A stretch of 64,000 nucleotides of DNA, taken from assembly GCF_036226405.1 (NCBI RefSeq), contig NZ_CP108464.1:3968001-4032000 (forward strand), written 5' to 3'. Every line of letters begins with the position of its first letter. Positions within the stretch are counted from its first letter, which is position 1. Made by a program: the position numbers and the translations under genes. Shown here one piece after another: positions 1 to 10,353 of this stretch. A model generated the notes under the pieces. That model did not search any database, had not been told where the DNA came from, and worked only from the letters and a program-made list of their open reading frames with translations. Origin of the DNA: Streptomyces sp. NBC_01260. GTDB taxonomy: Bacteria; Actinomycetota; Actinomycetes; Streptomycetales; Streptomycetaceae.

Positions 1-3000
1 TCGGCGAGCAGCACTCGGCCGAGATCACCGAACTGACCGCGAACCACACCGGCGCAGTCACCGAACTGACCGCGAATCACACCGCCGAGATCACCCGGCT
101 GACGGAGCTGCACGCCGCGGAACTGGCCGACCGGGCCGAGCGGTACGCCTCCGCGCTGGAGGAGCAGGCCGACCGGATGGAGGAACAGGCCGGGCAGCTG
201 GCGGACCTGTCCGCCCGTCACACCCAGCTGACCGCCGTGCTCGGCGAGTCGCTGCGCGGACCGCTGGAGGAGCTGCGCGGCGAGCTGTCCACGCTCGCCG
301 CCGACCCCGCGGGCCAGCTGTGGCCCGAGGCCAACCAGATCCTGCATCACCTGGCCGCGGGCTACGCACGGATGACGACGCTCGTCGACAACGTGCTGAG
401 CTACCAGCGCCTGGACGGCGGCTCCGAAGCGCTCGTCAAGACGAACGTGCTGCTCGACGGCGTGGTGACGGCCGGTATCGACGCCGCGGTCGAGCTGATC
501 GGCCCCGGCCGCGCCCAGTTCGCGGTGCACGCGCCGCCGATCGAGGCCGAGGTCGACGCGGGGCGGCTGGTGACCGCGCTCGCGCACCTCGTCGCGGACG
601 TCGCCGGGGTCGACTCGACCGGCAAGGCACGGCTGGTGCCGGGCGGTGGCTACGTCGACTCGACGGTCGTCGTCGCCGCCGCACAGCGCGGTGAGGTCGT
701 ACGGATCGAGGTGCGCGGACCGTTCGCCGGGGGAGACCCGGTGCACGAGCCGATCGTGCGCGGGATCGTGCGGGCGCACGGCGGCGTGCTCCAGACACAC
801 GAGATGCCGGGCATGAGCGGCAGCGCGTACGTGCTCGAAGTACCGCTGGGCGCGGGCTCGGGGACAGCGGTGCCTCCGATGGCCCCGGAGGTTCCGGGGA
901 GCCCGGGAGGTATGGAGGTTCCGGGGAGCCCGGGAGGTATGGAGGTTCCGGGGAGCCCGGGAGGTATGGAGGTTCCGGGGACTCCGACGGCTCCCGGGGC
1001 TGCGGAGGCCCCCATGGCTCCGGAGGGGCCGATGGCTCCCGGGGCTCCGATGGCTCTGGAAGTCCCTCAGGATCCTCAGGTTTCTCAGGCACCTCAGGTT
1101 TCTCAGGCACCTCAGGTTCCTCAGGTTTCTCAGGCGATTGAGGTGGCTCCAGGGGCCGCGGGTGGTCATGAGGGCGGCGGGGGGCGGCGCCGGGGGCGCA
1201 GGGCCTCCACGGATGCCTTCCTGGAGAGCCCGGTGGGCGGTTCCGAGGGCGCGGGCGAGCCCGGGGCGGCGGCCGGGGACACCGGGGCCGGCGAACCGAC
1301 CGGGCGGCGGCGGGCCCGGCGCAGGCCTGCGGCCGGAACCGCGGACGAGTCCGTGGGCCCGTCCGCGTCCGCGGCTGCCGTCGAGCACGACGGGCCGAAC
1401 CCGCACGAACAGATTCCGGCCGGGCAGCGCGGGGGTTCCGGGCGCAGGCGCGGCCGGCCCAGCCCGGCGGAGACCGGCGCCCAGGTCGCCGACGGACAGC
1501 AGGGACCGGGGCAGGCCCTGGCGCTGCCCGCTGCCGCTGCCCCGTCCGAGGGGTCCGTGGTGACGGCGGCCGAGGGCGCTCAGGGGGCCGGGGGCCGTCC
1601 GCAGCGCGGGCAGACCGTGCCGCCTCAGGGCGTTCCGGCCGAGGCGCCGACGCCGGTACCGGCCGCTGGACACCGGGCGCGCCAGGGTGGGGAGAGCCGG
1701 CTGGCCCTTCCTGCCGCCATGCCGTCGGTGAACGCCGTGGAGTCCCAGGGCCCTGCGGCCTTCTCCGATCTCGACGGGGTCGCCCGGCCGCTGGCGTCGG
1801 CTCAGGAGGCCCGTCCGGCCGCGCCCGCTCCGGAATCCGCGCCCGTACCCGCGCGGCAGCAGCCGACCGGGCGACGGGCCCGGCGCGCGCTCTCCGTCGC
1901 ACAGGACCGGGCCGCCCAGGCCGAACCGACGGGCCCTCGGGTCCCCTTCGCCCTGCCGCCCGCCGCCGCCGACCGGCTGCCGCCGAACGCCGCCGACCAG
2001 ATGCCGCCCGTCGCCGAGGCCGACGCCTCGCTGCCGGGGCGTCACGACGCGGTGTCCGGTCCGCCGGACCTCGACCACACCCCGGCACAGGCACACCCGC
2101 TGCCGACCGGACGACGCCGGGCCCGGCACGCGGACGCGCAGGCGGCCCCGCCGCAGCAGCCGCCCGGGGCATCGGGGCTGCCCGAGACGGCTCCCTCCGC
2201 TCTGCCCGAGCATGGCGCCCCGTCCGCACCCGCTGCCCCGTCCACGCAGCCGGCACCGGCCGCAGCGCAGGACGGTGGCTGGGAACAGGACAATGGCTGG
2301 GAGCAGGACGGCGGCTGGGAGCAGGACGGCGTACCGGGCCAGGGCCGGATCCAGGGTCCGGCTGCGGCGGCCGGGGCTCCCGGGGAGCAGCCCGACGGCG
2401 ACTCGGAGTGGCCCGGGGCGGGCCGCACCACGCACACCACCGGCACGACCCCGGCCGGCAACGCCCGCGGCCCCGCAGACCCCGACGGTCCCACCGGATC
2501 CGACGAGTCCCGTCCGCGGACCCTCGTGCCCGGACCGGACGCACGGAGGCAGCCGCTGCCCGCCGAGGCGCCCATGCCCGGTGAGTCCTCGGACTCGACG
2601 CACGGGCGCGCGTTCAGCGTGCGGACGCTCGGGCAGGGCGTGCCGTTCGCCCAGCACATCACGCACCAGCAGAACCAGACACTCGGCGGCGCCGGCCGGC
2701 GCCGCAAGCTCGCCGCACCACCCGAGAGCGACCCGGCCGACCAGGCCGCCCTTCCGGCGCCCGCTGCCGCGGCACCGCAGCCGGCGAACCCGCAGCCCGG
2801 TGCCGGCGGCCCCGGCCCCGGCGGCACAAGCGGCACGGTGCAGGGCTCGGGCTCCGGGCCGCTGCTGCCCGCTCCGGCGGCCGAAGGACGCGCGTACGCC
2901 ATTGGGGCACCCGACGAGGGGGCCGCCGAGGGACCGGAGCCGCTGGACGGCCCCGGTGGCGCGGTCGAGGTCGCCAACCGCCCCTCCCCGCAGCCCGCGG

Positions 3001-3734
3001 ACGACGAACTGCCCCCGGAGCCGCTGGACAACCCGCGCCGGCTGCTCGTCTGGCCGGCGCCCGATGTCTCCACCCAGCAGGCGTTGAGCGACCGCGGCTA
3101 CCGGCCGGTGATCGTGCACTCGCGCGAGGAGGTCGACGCGCAGATCGCGGCGTTCCCCGCCGCGCTCTTCGTGGACCCGCTGACCGGTCCCATCACCCGC
3201 AAGGCACTTCAGTCGCTGCGCCAGGCGGCGGTGGCGGCCGAGGTACCCGTACTGGTGACGGCCGGTCTGGGGCAGGCCTCGCGGGAGGCGGCATACGGCG
3301 CCGACCCGGCCGTACTCCTGAAGGCACTCGCCCCGCGCGACAGTGAACAGCACCCGCCCCGGGTCCTCCTGATCGAGGAGCACGAGGACATCGCGCACGC
3401 GCTGACGCAGACGCTGGAGCGCCGCGGTATGCAGGTCGCGTGCGCCGCGACCGACAGCGAGGCGGTCTCGCTGGCGACCCGGATGCGGCCGAACCTGGTG
3501 GTGATGGACCTGATGCAGGTACGCCGCCGCCGGGCCGGGATCGTCGACTGGCTGCGCGCCAACGGCCAGCTGAACCGCACCCCGCTGGTCGTCTACACCT
3601 CGGCCGACATGAGCCAGTCGGACCTGCCGAAGCTGAGTTCGGGCGAGACCGTGCTCTTCCTCGCGGAGCGTTCGACGAGCGACGAGGTGCAGGCACGCAT
3701 CGTCGACCTGCTCGCGAAGATCGGCACGAACTGA
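1..3734 (+). CDS. Very long hybrid sensor-like protein with two receiver domains (5' end outside window)
   Basis: The frame is open from base 3 to the stop at 3732-3734, so the N-terminus lies upstream; about 1,243 residues are visible. Order: a heptad coiled coil with repeated ELTANHT (bases 3-230), a HisKA/HATPase-like part (about 230-860), a Pro/Ala/Gly-rich disordered stretch of about 700 residues with RRR/GRRRAR patches, then two receiver-like domains (about 3030-3345 and 3356-3725). The HisKA position (LRGPLEELRGEL) has no phospho-accepting His. The first receiver keeps Asp (FVDPL) and Lys (LLKAL). The second keeps Asp (VVMDLM) and Thr (VVYTS), but the usual FxKP Lys is replaced (FLAERS). 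It is probably a scaffold or phosphorelay sink rather than an active kinase. A strong hairpin ends the gene. Confidence 0.8.
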   Translation, partial: GEQHSAEITELTANHTGAVTELTANHTAEITRLTELHAAELADRAERYASALEEQADRMEEQAGQLADLSARHTQLTAVLGESLRGPLEELRGELSTLAADPAGQLWPEANQILHHLAAGYARMTTLVDNVLSYQRLDGGSEALVKTNVLLDGVVTAGIDAAVELIGPGRAQFAVHAPPIEAEVDAGRLVTALAHLVADVAGVDSTGKARLVPGGGYVDSTVVVAAAQRGEVVRIEVRGPFAGGDPVHEPIVRGIVRAHGGVLQTHEMPGMSGSAYVLEVPLGAGSGTAVPPMAPEVPGSPGGMEVPGSPGGMEVPGSPGGMEVPGTPTAPGAAEAPMAPEGPMAPGAPMALEVPQDPQVSQAPQVSQAPQVPQVSQAIEVAPGAAGGHEGGGGRRRGRRASTDAFLESPVGGSEGAGEPGAAAGDTGAGEPTGRRRARRRPAAGTADESVGPSASAAAVEHDGPNPHEQIPAGQRGGSGRRRGRPSPAETGAQVADGQQGPGQALALPAAAAPSEGSVVTAAEGAQGAGGRPQRGQTVPPQGVPAEAPTPVPAAGHRARQGGESRLALPAAMPSVNAVESQGPAAFSDLDGVARPLASAQEARPAAPAPESAPVPARQQPTGRRARRALSVAQDRAAQAEPTGPRVPFALPPAAADRLPPNAADQMPPVAEADASLPGRHDAVSGPPDLDHTPAQAHPLPTGRRRARHADAQAAPPQQPPGASGLPETAPSALPEHGAPSAPAAPSTQPAPAAAQDGGWEQDNGWEQDGGWEQDGVPGQGRIQGPAAAAGAPGEQPDGDSEWPGAGRTTHTTGTTPAGNARGPADPDGPTGSDESRPRTLVPGPDARRQPLPAEAPMPGESSDSTHGRAFSVRTLGQGVPFAQHITHQQNQTLGGAGRRRKLAAPPESDPADQAALPAPAAAAPQPANPQPGAGGPGPGGTSGTVQGSGSGPLLPAPAAEGRAYAIGAPDEGAAEGPEPLDGPGGAVEVANRPSPQPADDELPPEPLDNPRRLLVWPAPDVSTQQALSDRGYRPVIVHSREEVDAQIAAFPAALFVDPLTGPITRKALQSLRQAAVAAEVPVLVTAGLGQASREAAYGADPAVLLKALAPRDSEQHPPRVLLIEEHEDIAHALTQTLERRGMQVACAATDSEAVSLATRMRPNLVVMDLMQVRRRRAGIVDWLRANGQLNRTPLVVYTSADMSQSDLPKLSSGETVLFLAERSTSDEVQARIVDLLAKIGTN
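888..968 (+). repeat. Three tandem 27-bp coding repeats
   Basis: Three head-to-tail copies (888-914, 915-941, 942-968) encode EVPGSPGGM three times in the disordered part of the hybrid sensor. A fourth partial copy follows, and then QVSQAP-type repeats up to about 1135. This is slippage-prone low-complexity DNA. Confidence 0.85.
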
Positions 3735-3741
3735 CCGGACC

Positions 3742-3793
3742 GTACAGGACGAGGGCGGTACGGGATCTCTCCCGTACCGCCCTCGTCCTGTAC
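3742..3793. terminator. 24-bp perfect hairpin between convergent genes
   Basis: Arms 3742-3765 and 3770-3793 are perfect inverted complements around a 4-base loop. The site lies between the convergent hybrid sensor gene and the acyl-CoA synthetase gene, so it can end transcription from both sides. There is no clear U-tract, as is usual in Streptomyces. Confidence 0.85.
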
Positions 3794-3818
3794 TCGCCGT
3801 CGGCCGCCGGTACCCGGC

Positions 3819-5468
<1,650 letters not shown>

Positions 5469-5520
5469 GGCGTCCTCCCGGTGGGCGCTACGCGGCAGTA
5501 AGGTTCCGCTGATTCTGCGC

Positions 5521-5538
5521 ACATACCGAGCGGTATGT
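5521..5538 (-). promoter_or_regulatory. Candidate TetR-type operator upstream of acyl-CoA synthetase
   Basis: ACATACCG-AG-CGGTATGT is a perfect 8-bp inverted repeat with a 2-base centre, 53 bases upstream of the chosen GTG start. Size and symmetry fit a TetR-family fatty-acid regulator. No such regulator gene is adjacent, so the binding protein is unknown. Confidence 0.5.
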
Positions 5539-5768
5539 CACTAGTCCCGGGCGTACGAATCGGTGCCGTCCGGCAAAATCACACCATCCGTGCGCAATGG
5601 CCGCACCCCTCTCGGGCATGTCCATGACCAGGCCCGACGTGGCCTCGCCAGCCAGGTCCACGGCCGGGGACACCGCCAGAACATGACCGTCCGGGACACC
5701 GCCGAGGACACGACCGTCCGGGGACATCGGCGGGCCCGGCGCCTCGCTTCCCGGCCGGAGTCGCCGCC

Positions 5769-6470
5769 TCATCTGACCGGTGCCAGCTCCGGGTCCTGAC
5801 GCAGCTTGCCGAGCGCCCGGGACACGGCACTCTTGACCGTGCCGACGGACACTCCCAGCACTTCGGCCGTCTGCGCCTCGCTGAGGTCCTCGTAGTAGCG
5901 CAGGACGACCATCGCCCGCTGACGGTCGGGGAGTCTCAGCACGGCCCGCCACATGGCGTCGTGCAGCGACTGCTGCTCGGCGGGGTCGGGCCCCGGCACC
6001 GTCTCCTGCTCGGGCACCTCGTCGCAGGCGAACTCGTCGACCTTGCGCTTGCGCCACTGCGAGGTCCGGGTGTTCAGCAGAGCCCGGCGGACATAGCCGT
6101 CGAGCGCCCGGTGGTCCTCGATGCGCTCCCAGGCCACATACGTCTTGGTGAGAGCGGTCTGCAGCAGGTCCTCGGCGTCGCTGGGATTCGCGGTCAGCGA
6201 GCGGGCCGCGCGCAGCAGCACGGGCCCGCGGGCCTTCACGAACGACGTGAACGACGGGTACGGGACGTACGGAGCGCGTGCACCGTACGTCGTGCGCGCG
6301 GCGGCCGACGTACGCGGCACCGCGTACGGAGCGACCGAGGCATGCGGTGCACGCGGGGCCGTCGATGTGTGCGGCGGGTGCCCGGCGAGCGGCGCGTGCG
6401 GGGTGTGCGGCGTGCGTCCCGCGTTGGCAGCGGCTCCCCTGGAGGTGTCCGTGCAGACTGGCGTGGTCAT
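5769..6470 (-). CDS. SigE-family ECF RNA polymerase sigma factor
   Basis: Sigma-70 region 2 is visible at about residues 80-150 (NPSDAEDLLQTALTKTYVAWERIEDHRALDGYVRR), and region 4 at about 180-228 (LPDRQRAMVVLRYYEDLSEAQTAEVLGVSVGTVKSAVSRALGKLR), so this is a two-domain ECF factor of the SigE-like actinobacterial group. The first 75 residues are His/Pro/Ala/Thr/Tyr-rich and low complexity; a shorter protein starting inside them cannot be excluded. No anti-sigma gene adjoins it, and the neighbours are metabolic, so its regulon is not evident. Confidence 0.85.
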   Translation of the reverse strand: MTTPVCTDTSRGAAANAGRTPHTPHAPLAGHPPHTSTAPRAPHASVAPYAVPRTSAAARTTYGARAPYVPYPSFTSFVKARGPVLLRAARSLTANPSDAEDLLQTALTKTYVAWERIEDHRALDGYVRRALLNTRTSQWRKRKVDEFACDEVPEQETVPGPDPAEQQSLHDAMWRAVLRLPDRQRAMVVLRYYEDLSEAQTAEVLGVSVGTVKSAVSRALGKLRQDPELAPVR

Positions 6471-6640
6471 GCTTCCACGCTAGGAGCGGGCGCCGCCCCG
6501 GGGATCGCCCCCAGGTCCCGAAACCGGGTCCGCCTCAGGGTGTAGGTCCGGTCCCCCTTCCACCTCCTCTAGGTGGAGGGCCGTACGGCAGGCCTCAGGG
6601 TCGCCCCGGAGACCGCGCACCGCGGACCGGTTGCGCCCGC

Positions 6641-7807
6641 TCACTCCTCCCGGCCCAGGACCAGACCCGAGGTGGGTACCCCCGTGCCGGCCGTGACCAG
6701 GGACCGGGCCGCCCCCGGTATCTGGTTCACCGAAGTGCCCCGGATCTGCCGGACCGCCTCCGCGATGCCGTTCATCCCGTGCAGGTACGCCTCTCCCAGC
6801 TGGCCGCCATGGGTGTTCAGGGGCAGCGCGTCGGCCGCCACGAAGTCGGCGGCCTCACCCGGTCCGCAGAAGCCGAACTCCTCCAGCTGCATCAGCACGA
6901 ACGGGGTGAAGTGGTCGTACAGGATCGCCACGTCGATATCGGCGGGGGAGAGGCCGGAGCTCCGCCAGAGCTGGCGGGCGACGACATCCATCTCCGGCAG
7001 GCCGGTCAGCCCGTCCCGGTAGAAGCTGGTCATCTGCTCCTGGGCCCGCCCGGCTCCCTGCGCGGCGGCGACGATCACCGCGGGCGGCTGCCGCAGGTCC
7101 CTGGCCCGTTCCGCGCTGGTGACGACGATCGCCTGCCCGCCGTCGGTCTCCTGACAGCAGTCGAGCAGTCGCAGCGGCTCGACGATCCAGCGGGACGCGG
7201 CATGCTCGGCGAGGGTGATCGGCTTCTCGTAGAAGTACGCCGCCGGGTTGCGCGCGGCATGGCGCCGGTCAGTGACCGCGACGTGGCCGAAGGCCTCCGG
7301 CGTCAGCCCGTAGGTGTGCAGATACCGCTGGGCCGCCATGGCGACCCAGGAGGCGGGGGTGAGCAGCCCGAAGGGCAGGTTCCAGCCGAGCGCCGCGCCC
7401 TCGGCGGTGGGCTCCCGCTGCTGCACCCCGGAGCCGAAGCGCCGCCCCGACCTCTCGTTGAACGCGCGGTAGCAGACGACCACGTCGGCCACCCCACAGG
7501 CAACGGCGAGGGCCGCCTGCTGGACGGTCGCGCAGGCCGCCCCGCCGCCGTAGTGGATGCGGGAGAAGAACGACAGCTCGCCGATGCCCGCCGCCTGGGC
7601 GACGGTGATCTCGGGGCTGGTGTCCATCGTGAACGTGACGAGTCCGTCGACATCGGCGGGGCTGAGCCCCGCGTCGTCGAGCGCCGCCTGCACGGCCTCG
7701 ACGGCCAGCTTGAGTTCGCTGCGTCCCGAGTCCTTGGAGAACTCGGTCGCCCCGATCCCGGCCACGGCCGCCCGTCCGCCGAGCGAATCGGCCCTGCGCA
7801 CGCTCAT
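6641..7807 (-). CDS. Ltp2-like thiolase-fold lipid-transfer protein (side-chain aldolase)
   Basis: Thiolase-superfamily protein of 388 residues: N-terminal AVAGIGATEFSK, YGGGAACATVQQAALAVACGVADVVV around the region where thiolases carry the nucleophile, and C-terminal NTHGGQLGEAYLHGMNGIAEAVRQIRG. In the mycobacterial igr operon Ltp2 works with the DUF35 domain of ChsH2 as a retro-aldolase that releases a short acyl-CoA from a hydroxylated side chain. It is the last of five tightly packed genes, and its start overlaps the stop of the MaoC-like gene by 4 bases. The role is inferred from the gene set; a generic acetyl-CoA acetyltransferase is less likely given the DUF35 partner encoded upstream. 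Confidence 0.8.
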   Translation of the reverse strand: MSVRRADSLGGRAAVAGIGATEFSKDSGRSELKLAVEAVQAALDDAGLSPADVDGLVTFTMDTSPEITVAQAAGIGELSFFSRIHYGGGAACATVQQAALAVACGVADVVVCYRAFNERSGRRFGSGVQQREPTAEGAALGWNLPFGLLTPASWVAMAAQRYLHTYGLTPEAFGHVAVTDRRHAARNPAAYFYEKPITLAEHAASRWIVEPLRLLDCCQETDGGQAIVVTSAERARDLRQPPAVIVAAAQGAGRAQEQMTSFYRDGLTGLPEMDVVARQLWRSSGLSPADIDVAILYDHFTPFVLMQLEEFGFCGPGEAADFVAADALPLNTHGGQLGEAYLHGMNGIAEAVRQIRGTSVNQIPGAARSLVTAGTGVPTSGLVLGREE

Positions 7808-8199
7808 GCGGATCCCTCCGGAACGCTGATGGTCACCGTGCCGGTGACATGCCTGCCGAGCCCGTTGACCCCGACGATCGACACCTCGGCCGTCCCGTCG
7901 TCGCCGAGAGCGGTCACCTTGCCGCTCAACACCATCGTGTCGCCGGGATAGTTCGGGACGCCCAGCCTGATGGCGACCCTTCTGAGCACCGCCGAGGACC
8001 CGAAGTGGTCGGTGACATACCGCCCGACCAGCCCGTTGGTCGTCAGGATGTTCATGAAGATGTCCGGGGAGCCCTTCTCCCGGGCCAGTTCCGCGTCATG
8101 GTGCACGTCCTGGTAGTCGCGGGAGGCGACGGCGCCCGCCACGATCAGGGTGCGGGTCACCGCGATCTCCAGCGGTGCCAGCTCTTCGCCGACCTTCAC
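7804..8199 (-). CDS. MaoC-like enoyl-CoA hydratase, ChsH1-like
   Basis: Single hot-dog domain protein of 131 residues. The hydratase motif is present: SRDYQDVHHD with the catalytic Asp and His spacing, followed by IFMNILTTNGLVGRYVTD. The GTG start at 8197-8199 follows AAGGAGGG and overlaps the upstream stop (GTGA). In mycobacteria ChsH1 pairs with the MaoC half of ChsH2 to hydrate a steroid enoyl-CoA, with the catalytic His on ChsH1. The same split is seen here, since the ChsH2-like partner has Tyr where the His belongs. Confidence 0.85.
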   Translation of the reverse strand: MKVGEELAPLEIAVTRTLIVAGAVASRDYQDVHHDAELAREKGSPDIFMNILTTNGLVGRYVTDHFGSSAVLRRVAIRLGVPNYPGDTMVLSGKVTALGDDGTAEVSIVGVNGLGRHVTGTVTISVPEGSA

Positions 8200-9230
8200 C
8201 GCGATCCCTCCTTCACCAGCAGTCCGCCGAGTTCCTGGAGCACTTCGCTGCCGCAGCCGAGATACGCGTCGAGCTGACGCCCCCAGAGGAAGTGCCGGTG
8301 CACGGGGTGGTCCAGGTCGGCGCCCGTACCTCCGTGCAGATGCTGCGCCGCGTGCACGACCCGCTTCCCCGCCTCGGACGCCCACCACGCGGCGGTCAGC
8401 GCCTGCGCCGCGCAGGGCAGCGACCGGTCGTGGAGCCATGCGGCCTCGTACGCGGTGACGCGTATCGCCTCGGTGTCCATATGGGCGTCGGCGGCTCGCA
8501 GCAGCACTCCCTGATTGGTCGAGAGCGGGCGCCCGAACTGCTCACGCGTGCCCGCGTGTTCCACAGCGCGCGCCACCGCGCCCGCGCACACCCCCGCCTG
8601 CAGGCCCGCGAACGCCGTCCGGGCCGTTGCGAGCATCTCCTCGTACGCCCGCGTCCCACCGAGCCGTTCCCCGGATGCCCCGTCGAGCACGAGCCGTCCC
8701 GCCGACCACGGGGCCGTGGTCTCCACCGGCTCGGCCAGCACCCCGGCGTCCGCGGTCCGTACGATCCACAGCGACCGGTCCGCGGCCGCGACGAGGACAT
8801 GGGTCGCCTCCCTCAGCCACGGCACCAGCGGCACCGCGCCGCTCAATCCCCCCTCCGGCCGGGCCTGTACGGCGCCGCCTGCCGGGAAGGCCCCCGCCGC
8901 CACCGCCGTACCGTCCCGCAGCTGCGGCAGCAGCCGCCGGCGCTGTTCGTCCGTACCGTGTCCGGCGACGGCGAGCAGCCCGTACACACAGCTCGACGCG
9001 AAGGGCACCTGCGCGGTCGTCCGGCCCTGTTCCTCCAGGAGGAGCACCAGGCCGAGGAGTCCGATCTCCTCGACCGCTCCGGGCAGTCCGGCCGCACAGA
9101 GCTCCTTCCAGAGCTCGGCGTCCGTACCGGTGCCGGCCGCGACCAGACGCTCGTGCACCGACAGATCCCCGAAGATCCGGGCGGCGAGCCCCTGCGCGGC
9201 GGTCTGCTCCTCAGTGGGTGTGAAATCCAT
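8196..9230 (-). CDS. Acyl-CoA dehydrogenase, FadE28-like subunit
   Basis: A 344-residue protein (MDFTPTEEQ...) with the acyl-CoA dehydrogenase fold: an N-terminal helical domain, a shortened middle domain, and a C-terminal helical bundle with GTREQFGRPLSTNQGVLLRAADAH and HAAQHLHGGTGADLDHPVHRHF, a flavin/subunit-interface motif. It is short for a homotetrameric dehydrogenase, as is typical for one half of the heteromeric FadE28/FadE29-type enzymes. The ATG at 9228-9230 starts one base after the upstream stop. The other half is probably the 391-residue dehydrogenase encoded first in the operon. Confidence 0.85.
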   Translation of the reverse strand: MDFTPTEEQTAAQGLAARIFGDLSVHERLVAAGTGTDAELWKELCAAGLPGAVEEIGLLGLVLLLEEQGRTTAQVPFASSCVYGLLAVAGHGTDEQRRRLLPQLRDGTAVAAGAFPAGGAVQARPEGGLSGAVPLVPWLREATHVLVAAADRSLWIVRTADAGVLAEPVETTAPWSAGRLVLDGASGERLGGTRAYEEMLATARTAFAGLQAGVCAGAVARAVEHAGTREQFGRPLSTNQGVLLRAADAHMDTEAIRVTAYEAAWLHDRSLPCAAQALTAAWWASEAGKRVVHAAQHLHGGTGADLDHPVHRHFLWGRQLDAYLGCGSEVLQELGGLLVKEGSR

Positions 9231-9231
9231 G

Positions 9232-10353
9232 TCAGCCCTCACTCCCCCGGAAGACCGGCAGTTCCAGCTCGGGGTCCGTACGCAGGAATTCCAGCCGCAC
9301 CGGCATTCCCACCCGCACCTTGTCGTACGGCACCCCGATCACGTTGCTGACCATCCGGACGCCCTCCGCGAGCTCTATCAGCGCCACCGCGTACGGCCCG
9401 GCCTCCTCCGACGTGCTGAACGCGGGGAAGGGCGGGTGATGCATCACGACGTACGAGAAGACGGTGCCCTCGCCCGATGCCGCGACCGCCTCCCACTCGG
9501 ACGACCCGCAGGCATTGCAGCCGGGCAGCCAGGGGAAGCGCAGGGTGCCGCATGCCCCACAGCGCTGGATCAGCAGCTGGTGTGCGGAGACGCCCTTCCA
9601 GAATCCGGCGTTGTCCCGGTTGATCACCGGCCGGGGCCGCAGGCTCCTGCCACCGCGCCGCTCCCCGGACCGCTCCGTCCCGTCGACCTGCGTCCCGTCG
9701 ACCTGCGTCCCGTTTCTCTGCGTCCGGTTGCCCTGCGTCCGGTCGCCCTGCGTCCCCTTTCCCTCCACGCCCTCGGCCAGAGCCCCCTTGCCCTGGGCCT
9801 GCGTACCCTTTGCCCCTGCGGCTTTTGCCCCCGTGCCTTTTGCCCCCGAGGCCGCCCTCGCCGCCGGCCGGTACTTGAGAATCCGGAAGCGGTGCGTCCC
9901 CGCCGGCTCGTCCTGGGCCCGGACGTCCATCCGCGTGGTGATGAAGTAGCCCGTCCCCAGCTTCGTCGTCTTCCGCTCCGACACCGCCTCGATCACCGCG
10001 TCGAAGGTGATCCGGTCACCGGGCCGCAGCGGCCGCAGATACTCCTGCTCGCAGTCGGTCGCGACCACCGAGACGTACCCGGCCCCGTCCAGCAGGCCGA
10101 AGAGCTCGTCGTGGGCCTGGCCCCGGTCCGTGTGCCCCGACAGCCCGCCCATCGTCCACGCCTGCAGCATGGCCGGAGGGGCAATGGCGCCGGGGCCGGT
10201 GTATGCCGGGTTCGTGTCCCCCATGGCCTCGCACCAGTGCCTGATCATGGGCTCGTTGACCAGATCCTTGCCGCTGCCGGCGATGGCGGCCGCCCGCCCC
10301 TCGTACACCCTGAGCCGCTCGTACAGTTCGTCCCGCACGCCCTGCCCTGCCAT
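9232..10353 (-). CDS. MaoC hydratase - DUF35 (OB-fold) fusion, ChsH2-like
   Basis: The N-terminal half (about residues 1-165) is a MaoC-like hot-dog domain; at the active-site motif it reads GDTNPAYT, with Tyr instead of catalytic His. The C-terminal half (about 240-373) is DUF35: a zinc ribbon CGACGTLRFPWLPGCNACGS with two CxxC pairs, then an OB fold. Between them lies a 60-70-residue low-complexity linker (GAKGTGAK, TQVDGTQVDG), which makes the protein about 60 residues longer than mycobacterial ChsH2 as I recall it. The ATG at 10353 overlaps the upstream stop (TGATG). The DUF35 part is expected to dock on the Ltp2-like protein encoded two genes downstream. Confidence 0.85.
   Translation of the reverse strand: MAGQGVRDELYERLRVYEGRAAAIAGSGKDLVNEPMIRHWCEAMGDTNPAYTGPGAIAPPAMLQAWTMGGLSGHTDRGQAHDELFGLLDGAGYVSVVATDCEQEYLRPLRPGDRITFDAVIEAVSERKTTKLGTGYFITTRMDVRAQDEPAGTHRFRILKYRPAARAASGAKGTGAKAAGAKGTQAQGKGALAEGVEGKGTQGDRTQGNRTQRNGTQVDGTQVDGTERSGERRGGRSLRPRPVINRDNAGFWKGVSAHQLLIQRCGACGTLRFPWLPGCNACGSSEWEAVAASGEGTVFSYVVMHHPPFPAFSTSEEAGPYAVALIELAEGVRMVSNVIGVPYDKVRVGMPVRLEFLRTDPELELPVFRGSEG

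Noticed and set aside
888..1130. CRISPR-like array
   Set aside because: The repeats are tandem without spacers and lie in frame within a coding sequence.
436..2544. Long open frame on the minus strand opposite the hybrid sensor gene
   Set aside because: Arg/Pro-rich translation without motifs; a mirror of GC-rich third positions in the real plus-strand gene.
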